A DNA stretch of 64,000 nt from Brevibacterium ravenspurgense (GTDB lineage: Bacteria > Actinomycetota > Actinomycetes > Actinomycetales > Brevibacteriaceae). Below, piece by piece: positions 19,798-28,287 of this stretch (within the stretch, counting starts at the first letter, position 1; every line of letters begins with the position of its first letter). The notes under the pieces were generated by a model. It had not been told where the DNA came from. It saw only the letters and a list, made by a program, of their open reading frames with translations, and made no database searches. The translations under genes were made by a program, and so were the position numbers. The stretch covers positions 682,001 to 746,000 of the forward strand of contig NZ_LQQC01000010.1 of assembly GCF_001584615.1 (NCBI RefSeq), read 5' to 3'.

Positions 19798-20553
19798 ATG
19801 ACTCCTTCCAATGCTCCGAGGCCGGCAGCGCCTGTGCGCCGCCATCCTCCCGAAGTGTACCGACGCCGCCGAATGACGGTGCTGGGCTTGGCTGTGCTCA
19901 TCCTCGCCCTGTTCATCGTCGGAATCGTTCTGCTCGTGCAGGCTCTGTCAGGTTCAGGCGAGCAGACCGCCAAACCTGCGAACCAGCAGGAAGCGGCTGC
20001 TGGGAAGGCCGAAGAGGAACAGCAGGAGCAGGCTCCCGGGCCCGAAGGCGATGAGGCCAGCGGCACGTGTCCTGTCGACCAGGTGACTCTCGCTGCGGGA
20101 ATGGACAAAAAGGAGTACAAGCCCGGCGATAAAGCCACCATGACTCTCAACGTCAAGAACGAACACTCGGCCGCCTGCCAGATTGAGGTCGGTTCTGCTT
20201 CGCAGCAGTTCATCATCCAGCAGGATGACAAGACAGTGTGGGATTCAGCGTGGTGCTCCTCTGAAGGGCAGGACGAACAGCGTGTGTTCGCGCCGGGAAC
20301 CGCGAAGAACACCACTCTGTCCTGGTCGCTGGTGCCCACAGACAAGAACTGCAACAAAACCGCCGACAGCTTTGAACCCGGCGAATACCAGTTGGTTGTG
20401 AAACTGGGTGAAGTCACAAGCCCACCGCACCCCTTCACCGTCATTGACGAGCCCGAAAAGGACAGCGACGAAGACGGCAAAGACGATAAAGCCGACAAAA
20501 AGGACGGCAAAGCCAGCAAGAAAGACAACAAGGCCGACAGCAAAGACAGCTGA
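19798..20553 (+). CDS. Hypothetical membrane-anchored protein with extracytoplasmic domain
   Basis: 251 residues: basic Pro/Arg N-terminus, one membrane segment (about 27-50), an acidic Gln/Glu-rich linker (about 52-88), a folded domain (about 90-218) with conserved-looking cysteines (C93, and others in SAACQIE, AWCSSE and KNCNK), and a Lys/Asp repeat tail (KDGKASKKDNKAD). The domain pattern (YKPGDKATMTLNVKN, GEYQLVVKLGEV) suggests an immunoglobulin-like beta fold. No named family recognised. Similar genes divergent from mutY occur in actinobacteria. Probably leaderless; the terminator at 20590-20618 follows. Confidence 0.75.
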   Translation: MTPSNAPRPAAPVRRHPPEVYRRRRMTVLGLAVLILALFIVGIVLLVQALSGSGEQTAKPANQQEAAAGKAEEEQQEQAPGPEGDEASGTCPVDQVTLAAGMDKKEYKPGDKATMTLNVKNEHSAACQIEVGSASQQFIIQQDDKTVWDSAWCSSEGQDEQRVFAPGTAKNTTLSWSLVPTDKNCNKTADSFEPGEYQLVVKLGEVTSPPHPFTVIDEPEKDSDEDGKDDKADKKDGKASKKDNKADSKDS

Positions 20554-20589
20554 TTCTGCTGTTGCCGCTGACGCTGTCAGCTGATCTGG

Positions 20590-20618
20590 AAGACACGTGA
20601 CCGAAAGGCACGTGTCTT
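20590..20618 (+). terminator. Terminator hairpin
   Basis: AAGACACGTG (20590-20599) pairs with CACGTGTCTT (20609-20618), followed by TCTGCTTCTGT. It ends the gene at 19798. Confidence 0.8.
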
Positions 20619-20642
20619 TCTGCTTCTGTGCTCGCGTCTGGC

Positions 20643-20648
20643 TAGGAT
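20643..20648 (+). promoter_or_regulatory. -10 box for leaderless gamma-CA gene
   Basis: TAGGAT, 6 bases before the ATG at 20655. Confidence 0.55.
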
Positions 20649-20654
20649 GGTGAC

Positions 20655-21173
20655 ATGGCACACATCATTCCTCTGGACAATGGCGTCCCGAAAGCTGACG
20701 ACGCCGCATTTCTCGCTCCCACGGCCACCCTTTCCGGTGACGTGATCATGGCTGAAGACTCCAGCGCCTTCTACGGGGTTTCAGTCCGCGGTGATACCGC
20801 GACGATTTCGGTAGGAGAGCGCACCAACCTGCAGGACAATGTGGTTCTGCACGCTGACGAAGACTATCCCTGCACTGTGGGCAATGACGTCACGGTTGGC
20901 CACAGCGCGGTGGTTCACGGCTGCACAATCGGTGATCGCACGCTCATCGGCATGTCCGCCACCATCATGAACGGGGCAGAGATCGGCAAGGACTGCCTGG
21001 TGGCCGCCGGTGCGCTGGTTCTGGAAGGCACCAAGGTTCCCGATGGGTCGCTTATTGCGGGTGCTCCCGCCAAGGTTCGCCGTGAACTGACCCAGGAAGA
21101 GCTCGACTTCCTGCCGCAGTCAGCCGCGCACTACGTGCAGACTGCCCGCCGTCACGCGAAGGCGATCGACTGA
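20655..21173 (+). CDS. Gamma-carbonic anhydrase family protein
   Basis: 172 residues forming a left-handed beta-helix of hexapeptide repeats (about 15-140). Histidines that bind metal in the family are visible in VVLHADE and VGHSAVVHGC. Such proteins interconvert CO2 and bicarbonate or act as acyltransferase-like binders; bacterial short forms (YrdA/PaaY-like) are often poorly active. No CoA-specific tail is seen. It stands alone behind a terminator and shares the bidirectional hairpin at 21190 with radA. Confidence 0.85.
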   Translation: MAHIIPLDNGVPKADDAAFLAPTATLSGDVIMAEDSSAFYGVSVRGDTATISVGERTNLQDNVVLHADEDYPCTVGNDVTVGHSAVVHGCTIGDRTLIGMSATIMNGAEIGKDCLVAAGALVLEGTKVPDGSLIAGAPAKVRRELTQEELDFLPQSAAHYVQTARRHAKAID

Positions 21174-21189
21174 CAACACCGAAGCTGAA

Positions 21190-21222
21190 ATGCCGGCAGG
21201 CGGTATTGACTCCTGCCGGCAT
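21190..21222. terminator. Bidirectional terminator between gamma-CA gene and radA
   Basis: ATGCCGGCAGG (21190-21200) pairs with CCTGCCGGCAT (21212-21222), between two convergent stop codons. Confidence 0.75.
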
Positions 21223-21252
21223 CTCAGCGCAAAAGGCTCAGCGCAGCCGCAC

Positions 21253-22602
21253 TCAGCTGTAGGCAATGTCGACGGCATCGCGTAGCGTGGTGCATTCGGC
21301 CACGCGCATGCCCTGGGGCACCGTGATGTCGGTGAGAGAGCCTTTTGCGACTATGGCGCGGCTGAAACCCAGGCGGGACGCTTCGATCAGTCTTTGCTGA
21401 ATTCCGGGAACCCGCCGAATTTCACCGGATAGGCTGATTTCGCCCACTGCGACCAGTCTGTCTTTGGGCGGCTGGCCAGCGTATGCGCCTGCCAGGGCCA
21501 AACAGACCCCGAGGTCGACTGCGGGCTCAGACAGTTTGATGCCGCCGACGGTCGACACGTAGACGTCGTGGCGTCCGCTGATGCTCTGTTCTAAGCTGCG
21601 GCCGACAACAGCGATGTTCATAGCCACGCGGGAAGAATCGAGTCCGTTGACCACCCTCCTGGGTGAGCCGCCGCCCTCCTGGGGGTCGACGAGCGCTTGG
21701 ATTTCGACGATCATCGCTCGCTTGCCCTCAAGCGCAACCGTCAGGCAGGTGCCCGGCGAGTTCGATGATCCGACGAACATCTGGGCCGGATCGACAACAC
21801 TGCTGATGCCGGTTTCGTCCATGTCGAACAGGCCGACCTCGTCAGTTGTTCCGTAGCGGTTCTTCAGAGCGCGCAGAATTCGCATGCGCGAATGCCTGTC
21901 GCCTTCGAAGCTGCATACGACATCCACCAGGTGCTCTAAGAGCCGCGGTCCGGCAACATTGCCGTCCTTGGTTATATGGCCAACAAGGATGGTGGGCAGT
22001 CCGCGCACTTTGGCTTCGCGGATCAGGGACGCCGCGACTTCCCGAACCTGGGTGACGCCGCCGGGAACACCGGAGACTTCTGATGAACCAACCGTCTGCA
22101 CGGAGTCGACGATCAGCAGGTCAGGGGAAACCGCTTCGATTTGGCCCAGCACCGTGGCCAGATCGGTTTCTGCTGCCAGCAGGAGGTGCTCCTGCACCGC
22201 ACCGATTCGCTCAGCGCGACCGCGCACCTGCCCCTGCGATTCTTCGCCCGTGACGTAGAGGACCCGCTGCCCGGCCGCCGCGGCCTTGCCGGCAACATCG
22301 AGCAGCAGAGTGGACTTGCCGACGCCGGGTTCTCCGGCCAGCAGAACAACCCCGCCGGGAACAAAACCGCCGCCGAGCACACGATCGAGCTCATCTACCT
22401 GCGTGGAGCGCGCACGTGCCGAGGCGGGGTCGATTTCAGTCATGGGCTTAGCGGCTGTCAGCGCTGTGGGCTTAGCCGCTTTCGTCTTGGCAGAGGCTCC
22501 CAGCTGGACAGCCTCTTCCAAAGTTCCCCATTCCCCGCACTTGGGGCAGCGGCCCAGCCATTTGGGGCTCCGGTAGCCGCAGTCCGTGCATTCGTAAGTC
22601 AT
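21253..22602 (-). CDS. radA: DNA repair protein RadA
   Basis: RecA-like branch-migration ATPase (also called Sms) acting in recombination and repair. 449 residues: zinc finger C5-x2-C8...C19-x2-C22, Walker A GEPGVGKS (90-97), the RadA signature KNRYGTTDEVG, and a Lon-like C-terminal domain (VYVSTVGGIKLSEPAVDLGV). The ATG at 22602 gives the usual start; a GTG at 22608 is an alternative. No clear Shine-Dalgarno. It converges with the gamma-CA gene and diverges from the BCCT transporter. Confidence 0.96.
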   Translation of the reverse strand: MTYECTDCGYRSPKWLGRCPKCGEWGTLEEAVQLGASAKTKAAKPTALTAAKPMTEIDPASARARSTQVDELDRVLGGGFVPGGVVLLAGEPGVGKSTLLLDVAGKAAAAGQRVLYVTGEESQGQVRGRAERIGAVQEHLLLAAETDLATVLGQIEAVSPDLLIVDSVQTVGSSEVSGVPGGVTQVREVAASLIREAKVRGLPTILVGHITKDGNVAGPRLLEHLVDVVCSFEGDRHSRMRILRALKNRYGTTDEVGLFDMDETGISSVVDPAQMFVGSSNSPGTCLTVALEGKRAMIVEIQALVDPQEGGGSPRRVVNGLDSSRVAMNIAVVGRSLEQSISGRHDVYVSTVGGIKLSEPAVDLGVCLALAGAYAGQPPKDRLVAVGEISLSGEIRRVPGIQQRLIEASRLGFSRAIVAKGSLTDITVPQGMRVAECTTLRDAVDIAYS

Positions 22603-22785
22603 ATGCACAGCGTGCCATGAGGCACTGACACAGAGGGAATCAGACCGGCCTGACCTCCACCTCGACAGCGGCCGGAAGCCTGGTTGTTGTGCCGGGATGC
22701 GTCGCTTTGCAAAGACCCTGCGAAATCCGTGTGTGTAGTGTGGATATCTGACCAGTCACCAGTTGACAGCAGAGGAGAACGAAGG

Positions 22786-24792
22786 ATGACCGCCGACAAC
22801 TCGGCCGATCCGACACCGGACGACTCCACGGCTTCGGATCGCTCAGCGGATTCCACACGGCCAGATCAGTCCGACGGCCCAGCCGGATCAGTCCGATCTC
22901 ATGATCGAGTTGCGCTGGAGGACCGGCTCAGCGAATCTCAGAACGCAGCGCTGGTCGACCCGCTTGACCCTGAAGCGGGCGAAATCCGTCCCATTGACAA
23001 CGAGGCCGCCGACCTGCGCATCGTGGGTCAGCTTCGCGCCCAGGGCGTGAAAATCGGCCGCGGCTTCATCACTCCGCGCGTCTTCTGGCCCTCGCTCATC
23101 ATCACGGCGGTCCTTACGATCGCCGCGATCGCCCTGCCCGATGTCACCGGCACTGTTCTGACCACCGCGCAGGACTGGATCGTCAGTGCGCTCGGCTGGT
23201 GGTACATGCTCGTGGTGGCGATCTTCATCGTCTTCGCCCTGTACTTCGGGCTGAGCAAGTACGGCGGAATCAGACTGGGACGAGACAACGAAGAACCCGA
23301 GTTCGGCTTGATCCCCTGGTTCTCCATGCTCTTCGCAGCGGGCATGGGTGTGGGCCTGGTGTTCTACGGTGTGGCTGAACCGCTGATCTACGCGACATCA
23401 GACCCTAAGCCCGGCTGGGAAGGCGGGCCCGAACAGCTGGCCAAACACGGCATGGCCCAAACCTTCATCCACTGGGGCCTGCACCCGTGGTCGATCTACG
23501 CGATCATCGGCCTGGCCCTGGCCTACGGCATTCACCGCCGCGGACGCCCCGTGTCGATCCGCTGGGCTCTTGAGCCGATCCTGGGCAAGCGCGTCCACGG
23601 CTGGCTGGGCGATGCCGTTGACGTCGTCGCGGTCATGGGAACCATCTTCGGCGTCGCCACGTCGCTGGGACTGGGCGTCCAGCAGATTGCTGCCGGCGTG
23701 CAGTCGATGGGCCTGATCAGCGAAGTGAGCGAAACGCTGCTGGTCGTGCTCATCGTGGTCATCACCCTCCTTGCTACGACATCCGTGGTCAGCGGCCTGG
23801 GCAAGGGCATTAAGTGGCTCTCGACCGGAAACCTGACCCTGGCCGGAGTCCTGCTGATTTCGATCATCATTCTGGGTCCGACCGTGTTCATCTTCCGCAA
23901 CCTGGTGGAATCACTCGGCTTCTACCTGGCCGATTTCTTCAACATGACGATGGACACCGCCACCTACACCGGCGATGACGGGCAGACCTGGGCTTCCTCC
24001 TGGACCCTGTTCTACTGGGGCTGGTGGATTTCGTGGGCACCCTTCGTCGGTGTGTTCATCTCCCGCATTTCTCGCGGCCGCACAATTCGCGAATTCATCA
24101 TGGGCGTCATCTTCGTGCCCACAGCGGTCGGCTTCCTGTGGTTCTCGGTGATGGGTTCGACCGGCATTCTGCGCCAGCTGACGGTCGGCGACCTGTGGGA
24201 TAAGGCCTCCGGCGAAGGCGTTGTGGCCGAAAGCGCGCTCTTCCAGGTGCTGAACACGCTTCCGCTGGGAAGTGTGCTGTCGGTCATCGCGATCATTCTG
24301 GTGACGATCTTCTTCATCACCTCCTCAGACTCCGGTTCGCTGGTGGTGTGCATGCTGTGCTCGGGTGGTCACCCCAATCCGAAGCTGTGGACGCGTGTCC
24401 TGTGGGCGTTCCTTGAAGGTGCGATCGCCATCGCCCTGCTGCTGTCCGGCGGTCTCGAATCGATTCAGGCGGGTGCGCTCGCCACTGCTCTGCCGTTCAG
24501 CATCATTCTGCTGCTGATGTGCTTTGCCACCCTGCGTTCGCTCAAGCTCGACCAGAAGCTGGTCGAGCGTCAGCGTCTGCTTGGCCGCGCGCAGGCACTC
24601 ACCGAGCACGTGCGCGAGGCTGTTGTCGACGACCTTTCCGAAGGCGGACTGGTGCCGGACGAAGACTGGTCTGACCGTATGCGCCGCGAATGGGAAGAGA
24701 GCCTGGACAACCGGATTGACTACCGCATTGAGCGTACGGCACCTGCTCTGCTGCCCATGCGCAAAAAGAATCCGCCGCAGTCCGAGGACTGA
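22786..24792 (+). CDS. BCCT-family betaine/choline/carnitine transporter
   Basis: Sodium-coupled compatible-solute uptake at the membrane. 668 residues with twelve predicted membrane segments between about residues 103 and 600. Family landmarks are the glycine-rich FAAGMGVGLVFYGVAEP of the substrate and Na+ site and the Trp-rich FYWGWWISWAPFVGVF. The hydrophilic, acidic N-terminal extension is about 100 residues, longer than the roughly 60 of BetP, and the C-terminal tail is charged; in BetP such tails sense osmotic stress. The ATG has AGAGGAG 8 bases upstream. Substrate (glycine betaine most likely) is inferred. Confidence 0.92.
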   Translation: MTADNSADPTPDDSTASDRSADSTRPDQSDGPAGSVRSHDRVALEDRLSESQNAALVDPLDPEAGEIRPIDNEAADLRIVGQLRAQGVKIGRGFITPRVFWPSLIITAVLTIAAIALPDVTGTVLTTAQDWIVSALGWWYMLVVAIFIVFALYFGLSKYGGIRLGRDNEEPEFGLIPWFSMLFAAGMGVGLVFYGVAEPLIYATSDPKPGWEGGPEQLAKHGMAQTFIHWGLHPWSIYAIIGLALAYGIHRRGRPVSIRWALEPILGKRVHGWLGDAVDVVAVMGTIFGVATSLGLGVQQIAAGVQSMGLISEVSETLLVVLIVVITLLATTSVVSGLGKGIKWLSTGNLTLAGVLLISIIILGPTVFIFRNLVESLGFYLADFFNMTMDTATYTGDDGQTWASSWTLFYWGWWISWAPFVGVFISRISRGRTIREFIMGVIFVPTAVGFLWFSVMGSTGILRQLTVGDLWDKASGEGVVAESALFQVLNTLPLGSVLSVIAIILVTIFFITSSDSGSLVVCMLCSGGHPNPKLWTRVLWAFLEGAIAIALLLSGGLESIQAGALATALPFSIILLLMCFATLRSLKLDQKLVERQRLLGRAQALTEHVREAVVDDLSEGGLVPDEDWSDRMRREWEESLDNRIDYRIERTAPALLPMRKKNPPQSED

Positions 24793-24813
24793 CGACAGGA
24801 GCGGAAGTCATGA

Positions 24814-24851
24814 GAAAAGGCACGAGGGTCAGCTCCGCCTCGTGCCTTTTC
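24814..24851 (+). terminator. Terminator hairpin after the BCCT gene
   Basis: GAAAAGGCACGAGG (24814-24827) pairs with CCTCGTGCCTTTTC (24838-24851). Confidence 0.8.
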
Positions 24852-24858
24852 GTCACCC

Positions 24859-24877
24859 GGGTCTTCTCTGAAGACCC
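24859..24877 (+). promoter_or_regulatory. Second perfect hairpin before the GPP34 gene
   Basis: GGGTCTTC (24859-24866) pairs with GAAGACCC (24870-24877), followed by CTGTTCTTTT. It could be a second terminator or an operator, as it lies about where a -35 for the GPP34 promoter would be. CTCAGCTGAG (24891-24900), a 10-bp palindrome, touches the -10 box. Confidence 0.45.
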
Positions 24878-24900
24878 CTGTTCTTTTGAGCTCAGCTGAG

Positions 24901-24906
24901 TACAGT
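24901..24906 (+). promoter_or_regulatory. -10 box for leaderless GPP34 gene
   Basis: TACAGT, 6 bases before the ATG at 24913. Confidence 0.55.
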
Positions 24907-24912
24907 TGGAAC

Positions 24913-25626
24913 ATGAGCCTGCTCGTTGATGACCTCATTGTTCTGCTCAGCAAACCTGAAGGCCCCGTGGCCGTCGGCAAAGATGTCGATGCAATGCTCG
25001 CCGGGGCGGTGTTCTCTGATCTGCTTGTTGCCGGTGCTGTGACCGTGCCGGAACCGGACCAGAAGAAACCGCGGGTGGAAATCATAGACGGCGCGGCACC
25101 CGCGGATCCGTTTCTTACGGCTGCGCTTGCCCGATTGACGGAAGCGCAGGACAAAAGCACAAAGCCGCTGACCACGCAGAAGGCAATTGAAGCACTCACC
25201 AAGGACCTGCACGGTTCGCTCATGGAGCGGCTGCAGAGGCAGGGGACTGTGCGTTCAAAGCAGAAGAAGTTCCTGTTCATCCCAGCCGGCACCGCGTGGC
25301 GGTTGGCTGATGGGGTTACGGGTGATGAGCTGCGGCAGTCAATTGCACGTCAGCTGGACACCGGGCCCATTGCCACTGCACCGAAAGTCGATGAACACAC
25401 GGGCGCACTTCTGGGGCTGCTGGCTGCAGGAAAGAAAGTGGACCACGCGATAGACGGCTCTGCCCCGAACCGCAAGGAGCTCATCAAACAGGCGCAGGAG
25501 GCCGCAGAAGCTTCGGCCGCGGACAGTGCGGTGCGCAAGGCCATCAAGAAAGCCGCAGACGAAGCCGCCATTGTGGCAGCCAGTGCCACCATTGCAGCCT
25601 CGACCACCGTGGTCACCAGCTCCTGA
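24913..25626 (+). CDS. GPP34-family protein (Golgi phosphoprotein 3-like)
   Basis: 237 residues matching the bacterial GPP34 fold: N-terminal LLVDDLIVLLSKPEGPVAV helix, LAGAVFSDLLVAGAV, and RLQRQGTVRSKQKKFLFIP. In eukaryotes GOLPH3 binds phosphatidylinositol-4-phosphate; in actinobacteria the role is not established. An Ala-rich C-terminal helix (about 195-230) may contact membrane. No catalytic motif seen. It is probably leaderless and ends 9 bp from the convergent antiporter gene. Confidence 0.8.
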   Translation: MSLLVDDLIVLLSKPEGPVAVGKDVDAMLAGAVFSDLLVAGAVTVPEPDQKKPRVEIIDGAAPADPFLTAALARLTEAQDKSTKPLTTQKAIEALTKDLHGSLMERLQRQGTVRSKQKKFLFIPAGTAWRLADGVTGDELRQSIARQLDTGPIATAPKVDEHTGALLGLLAAGKKVDHAIDGSAPNRKELIKQAQEAAEASAADSAVRKAIKKAADEAAIVAASATIAASTTVVTSS

Positions 25627-25635
25627 CTCCCGCTG

Positions 25636-27231
25636 TCACTGCTCCTTGGTGCGGGCGTGCTTGATGAGGGTGCGTTCGGCAAGGCTTTCACCGGCGCCGT
25701 CCTGCAGGTGGACAACCACGTCGAGGCCCAGTTCGTTGAGCTCTTCTACATCTTCGATGTACATGGCCACCGATGCGATTGTGGTGTCCTCAGTGTCAAC
25801 GTGAGAAGCGTGGATTTCCTTCACGGCATCGACATTGGCGTGCTGTGCGGGCATGGCGAGCATGATCATGTCGATCTGGTGGGCGGCTTTGACGCGCGCC
25901 CAGAAGTCGATGTCGGTGGCGTCACCTTCCACCACGTTGCAGCCCTTCCCCTGAAGTTCGCGCACGCGCACGGGGTCGTGCTCGACACCCAGAACCTGTT
26001 CATCGCCGAGAATCCCCGTCAGCTCCGCGTAGCAGGCCTGACCCACGCGCCCCATACCCAGGATGAGCGCCCGTGCCTGGCCCAGGTCGATGGGCCGGTC
26101 TTCAGGGTGGATGAGGTGGGGCGGACGCGTGGGCAGGTGCTGGGCCAGGTGCGTTGCAGGGGAAACCGACTGCGGGTTGAGCACAGCGGACACGATGAAG
26201 CTCAGAGAAACCGCCAAGACGAGTGAGAGCATCCAACGGGTGTCCAGCCAGCCGCTGTCGACTCCCATAGCGGCGATGATGAGCGAGAACTCCGAATAGT
26301 TCGCCAGAAGAAGCGCTGCCAGCACGGCTGTGCGGTTGCGCAGGCCCAAGTACCACAGGATTGCCCAGAACAGGATTGCCTGTACGGGGATGAGCAGCAG
26401 AAGCAGGAATGCATCGACCAGGTTCTGCATGGTGGGCAGGCCCATGAAGCCCACATTGACGAAGAACGCCACCAGCATGAGCTCTTTGAAAGTGAACAGA
26501 GCGTGTGACAGCTGTTCGGCGCCGGGGGAGCGGGCAAGGACGAGGCCCATGATGAGAGCTCCTAAGCTGCCGGACAGGCCGAAGAACTCAAACAGCGCGT
26601 AGCCGGGAATGAGGGCCATTGCGATGCCGAAGAGAGCACCAAGTTCACCGTGGCCGAGCTTGTACCAGCGGCGAGTGGCGACCATGAGAAGCGGAATGAT
26701 CAGCACCAGGCTGAGCGACCACGCGCTGGGTGCTTCGCCGCGCAGAATGCTGATGAATATGACGGCGGCGATGTCCTGCATGATGAGGATGCCCACACAG
26801 ATATTGCCGTAGAGGGACTGTTCGTCACCCCGGTCCTGCAGGATCTTGATGACAACGATCGTCGATGAGAAGGCCAGGACCACGCCGATGCGCACTGCGA
26901 CCTGAAGGTCTGTGGGACCGAAAGCGCCGAGAATGTTCAAGGCTGTGATGAAAGCGGCGCTTATCGCGGTCATGATCACAATGTGAGCGCCGGCGGTGAA
27001 CCACACGGCCTTGTCTGTGAGGGCTTTCAGGTCTAAGCGCAGGCCGATGGCGAAAAGCATGAGCGTGACGCCGATGTCGGCCAGGACCTCCATCGCCTGC
27101 ATCTGCTCCACACCCTGCGCATTGAGGATGAACCCGGCCGCGAGGAAGCCGATGAGCGGAGGAAGCCGGACAGCCCAGGCGGCGAGGCCGCACAGAAACA
27201 CCGTGGCTACATAGACGATAAGCAGATCCAT
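25636..27231 (-). CDS. CPA2-type cation/proton antiporter with TrkA-N domain (KefB-like)
   Basis: 531 residues. Residues 1 to about 375 form the Na+/H+ exchanger membrane domain with some twelve helices (LMLFAIGLRLDLKAL, VVLAFSSTIVVIKIL, ILIMQDIAAVIFI). Residues about 395-515 form an RCK/TrkA-N domain (ARALILGMGRVGQACYAEL). The Kef family exports K+ or Na+ in exchange for protons and is gated by nucleotides or thiols; the ion here is not determinable. No Shine-Dalgarno; TTAACT 7 bases before the ATG suggests a leaderless transcript. It diverges from the TM2 gene across a 224-bp gap. Confidence 0.88.
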   Translation of the reverse strand: MDLLIVYVATVFLCGLAAWAVRLPPLIGFLAAGFILNAQGVEQMQAMEVLADIGVTLMLFAIGLRLDLKALTDKAVWFTAGAHIVIMTAISAAFITALNILGAFGPTDLQVAVRIGVVLAFSSTIVVIKILQDRGDEQSLYGNICVGILIMQDIAAVIFISILRGEAPSAWSLSLVLIIPLLMVATRRWYKLGHGELGALFGIAMALIPGYALFEFFGLSGSLGALIMGLVLARSPGAEQLSHALFTFKELMLVAFFVNVGFMGLPTMQNLVDAFLLLLLIPVQAILFWAILWYLGLRNRTAVLAALLLANYSEFSLIIAAMGVDSGWLDTRWMLSLVLAVSLSFIVSAVLNPQSVSPATHLAQHLPTRPPHLIHPEDRPIDLGQARALILGMGRVGQACYAELTGILGDEQVLGVEHDPVRVRELQGKGCNVVEGDATDIDFWARVKAAHQIDMIMLAMPAQHANVDAVKEIHASHVDTEDTTIASVAMYIEDVEELNELGLDVVVHLQDGAGESLAERTLIKHARTKEQ

Positions 27232-27249
27232 GATTCACAGTTAACTACT

Positions 27250-27425
27250 TTTTGTCCCGGCATGTGCTCGGTCGGTGTCGTGTTGTGTTCCGTTTCAGAG
27301 TCAACAGCGACCCAATAGGCCAGCCGTGAGCGCAGTTTCAAGGGCGCGAAAATCTAGGCGGCTGCTGTCATGTTTATGTAACCTGACTGTGACGCCAGGT
27401 ACATTTTGTCCCGGTAATTTTGTCC
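27250..27425. repeat. Three TTTTGTCC repeats in the antiporter/TM2 divergent gap
   Basis: TTTTGTCCCGG occurs at 27250-27260 and 27404-27414, and TTTTGTCC at 27418-27425. The last two are 14 bp apart. The gap also holds GTAAC-N6-GTGAC at 27378-27393, which resembles an MtrA-type direct repeat. These are candidate regulator sites; none is proven. Confidence 0.35.
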
Positions 27426-27455
27426 AGTCATTCAGCAAACTTGACGGAGGAGAAC

Positions 27456-28094
27456 ATGGCTCAGCCGCCCTACGACCCATACGGCAGCAATCCGGAAAAC
27501 GCAGAAGGCAACGCTGCTTTCGGGCAGGACAGCGGTTCGCCGTACGAACAGCCGCAGGAACCGGCCGCCCCGCCGGCACCGGAAGCTGCTCCAGCGAGCC
27601 AGCCGACTGATGCTGGACAGACGGCAGCCTACGACCCGTACAGCCAGCCGGCAGCGGACAACCAGGCTCAGGGCCAGCAGTCCGCCCACAGCCAGCCGGC
27701 TGACAACGGTGCATACAGCCAGCCCGGCGCCGGCTACCCGGGTCAGGACCAGCAGGCGGCTTACAGCCAGCCCGGCCAGCCCGGCACTCACCAGGCCGGA
27801 TACGGCCAGCCCGGCCCAGGTGCCGGCGCACCCGGTGCTCCCTACGGCTATGACCCGGTGTCGGGCCTGCCCTACAGCGAAAAGTCCAAGCTGGTTGCCG
27901 GTCTGCTCGGCATCCTCTTGGGCGGTTTCGGTGTCGGCCGTTTCTACACCGGCCACATCGGCTTGGGTGTTGCGCAGCTGATCGTCACGTTCGTCACCTT
28001 GGGCCTCGGTTCGCTGTGGGGTCTGATCGACGGCATCATCATGCTGGCGGGCAACGCCAAGGACTCCAACGGCCTGCCGCTGCGCCCCAACTAA
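27456..28094 (+). CDS. TM2-domain membrane protein with Gln/Pro/Gly/Tyr-rich N-terminus
   Basis: 212 residues. Residues 1 to about 135 are low complexity with recurrent YSQPG/GYPGQ units. Residues about 145-205 are a TM2 domain: two membrane helices with the motif GGFGVGRFYTGHIGLGVAQL between them and LWGLIDGIIML in the second. Molecular role is unknown for bacterial TM2 proteins. The ATG at 27456 has GGAGGAG 5 bases upstream. A 21-bp-stem terminator follows. Confidence 0.85.
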   Translation: MAQPPYDPYGSNPENAEGNAAFGQDSGSPYEQPQEPAAPPAPEAAPASQPTDAGQTAAYDPYSQPAADNQAQGQQSAHSQPADNGAYSQPGAGYPGQDQQAAYSQPGQPGTHQAGYGQPGPGAGAPGAPYGYDPVSGLPYSEKSKLVAGLLGILLGGFGVGRFYTGHIGLGVAQLIVTFVTLGLGSLWGLIDGIIMLAGNAKDSNGLPLRPN

Positions 28095-28135
28095 TGCGCA
28101 GCTGATCGTCACGCCCGGCCAGCAGCTGGGTGCAG

Positions 28136-28180
28136 AAAAGGTGTGAGCCGCGAACACTGTGTTCGCGGCTCACACCTTTT
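28136..28180 (+). terminator. Terminator hairpin after the TM2 gene
   Basis: Perfect 21-bp stem (28136-28156 with 28160-28180), 3-base loop, ending in TTTT. The rest of 28095-28287 shows no gene, only a CGAGGTGCC motif at 28210-28218. Confidence 0.9.
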
Positions 28181-28287
28181 GCATCTGCGGGGCTGTTTTA
28201 GGCGCCGACCGAGGTGCCCAGGAACGCACCCACGAGGTAGGTGTGCTGACCGGGACGGTGATCCAGTCAAAGAAGTCATCCGAACGT

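Noticed and set aside
19799-20543. Open frame extending mutY upstream on the minus strand
   Set aside because: It is antisense to the secreted protein gene; the TTG at 19793 with AAGGAG gives a normal MutY length.
27378-27393. Possible MtrA box GTAAC-N6-GTGAC
   Set aside because: One mismatch and a single site; not enough to name a regulator.
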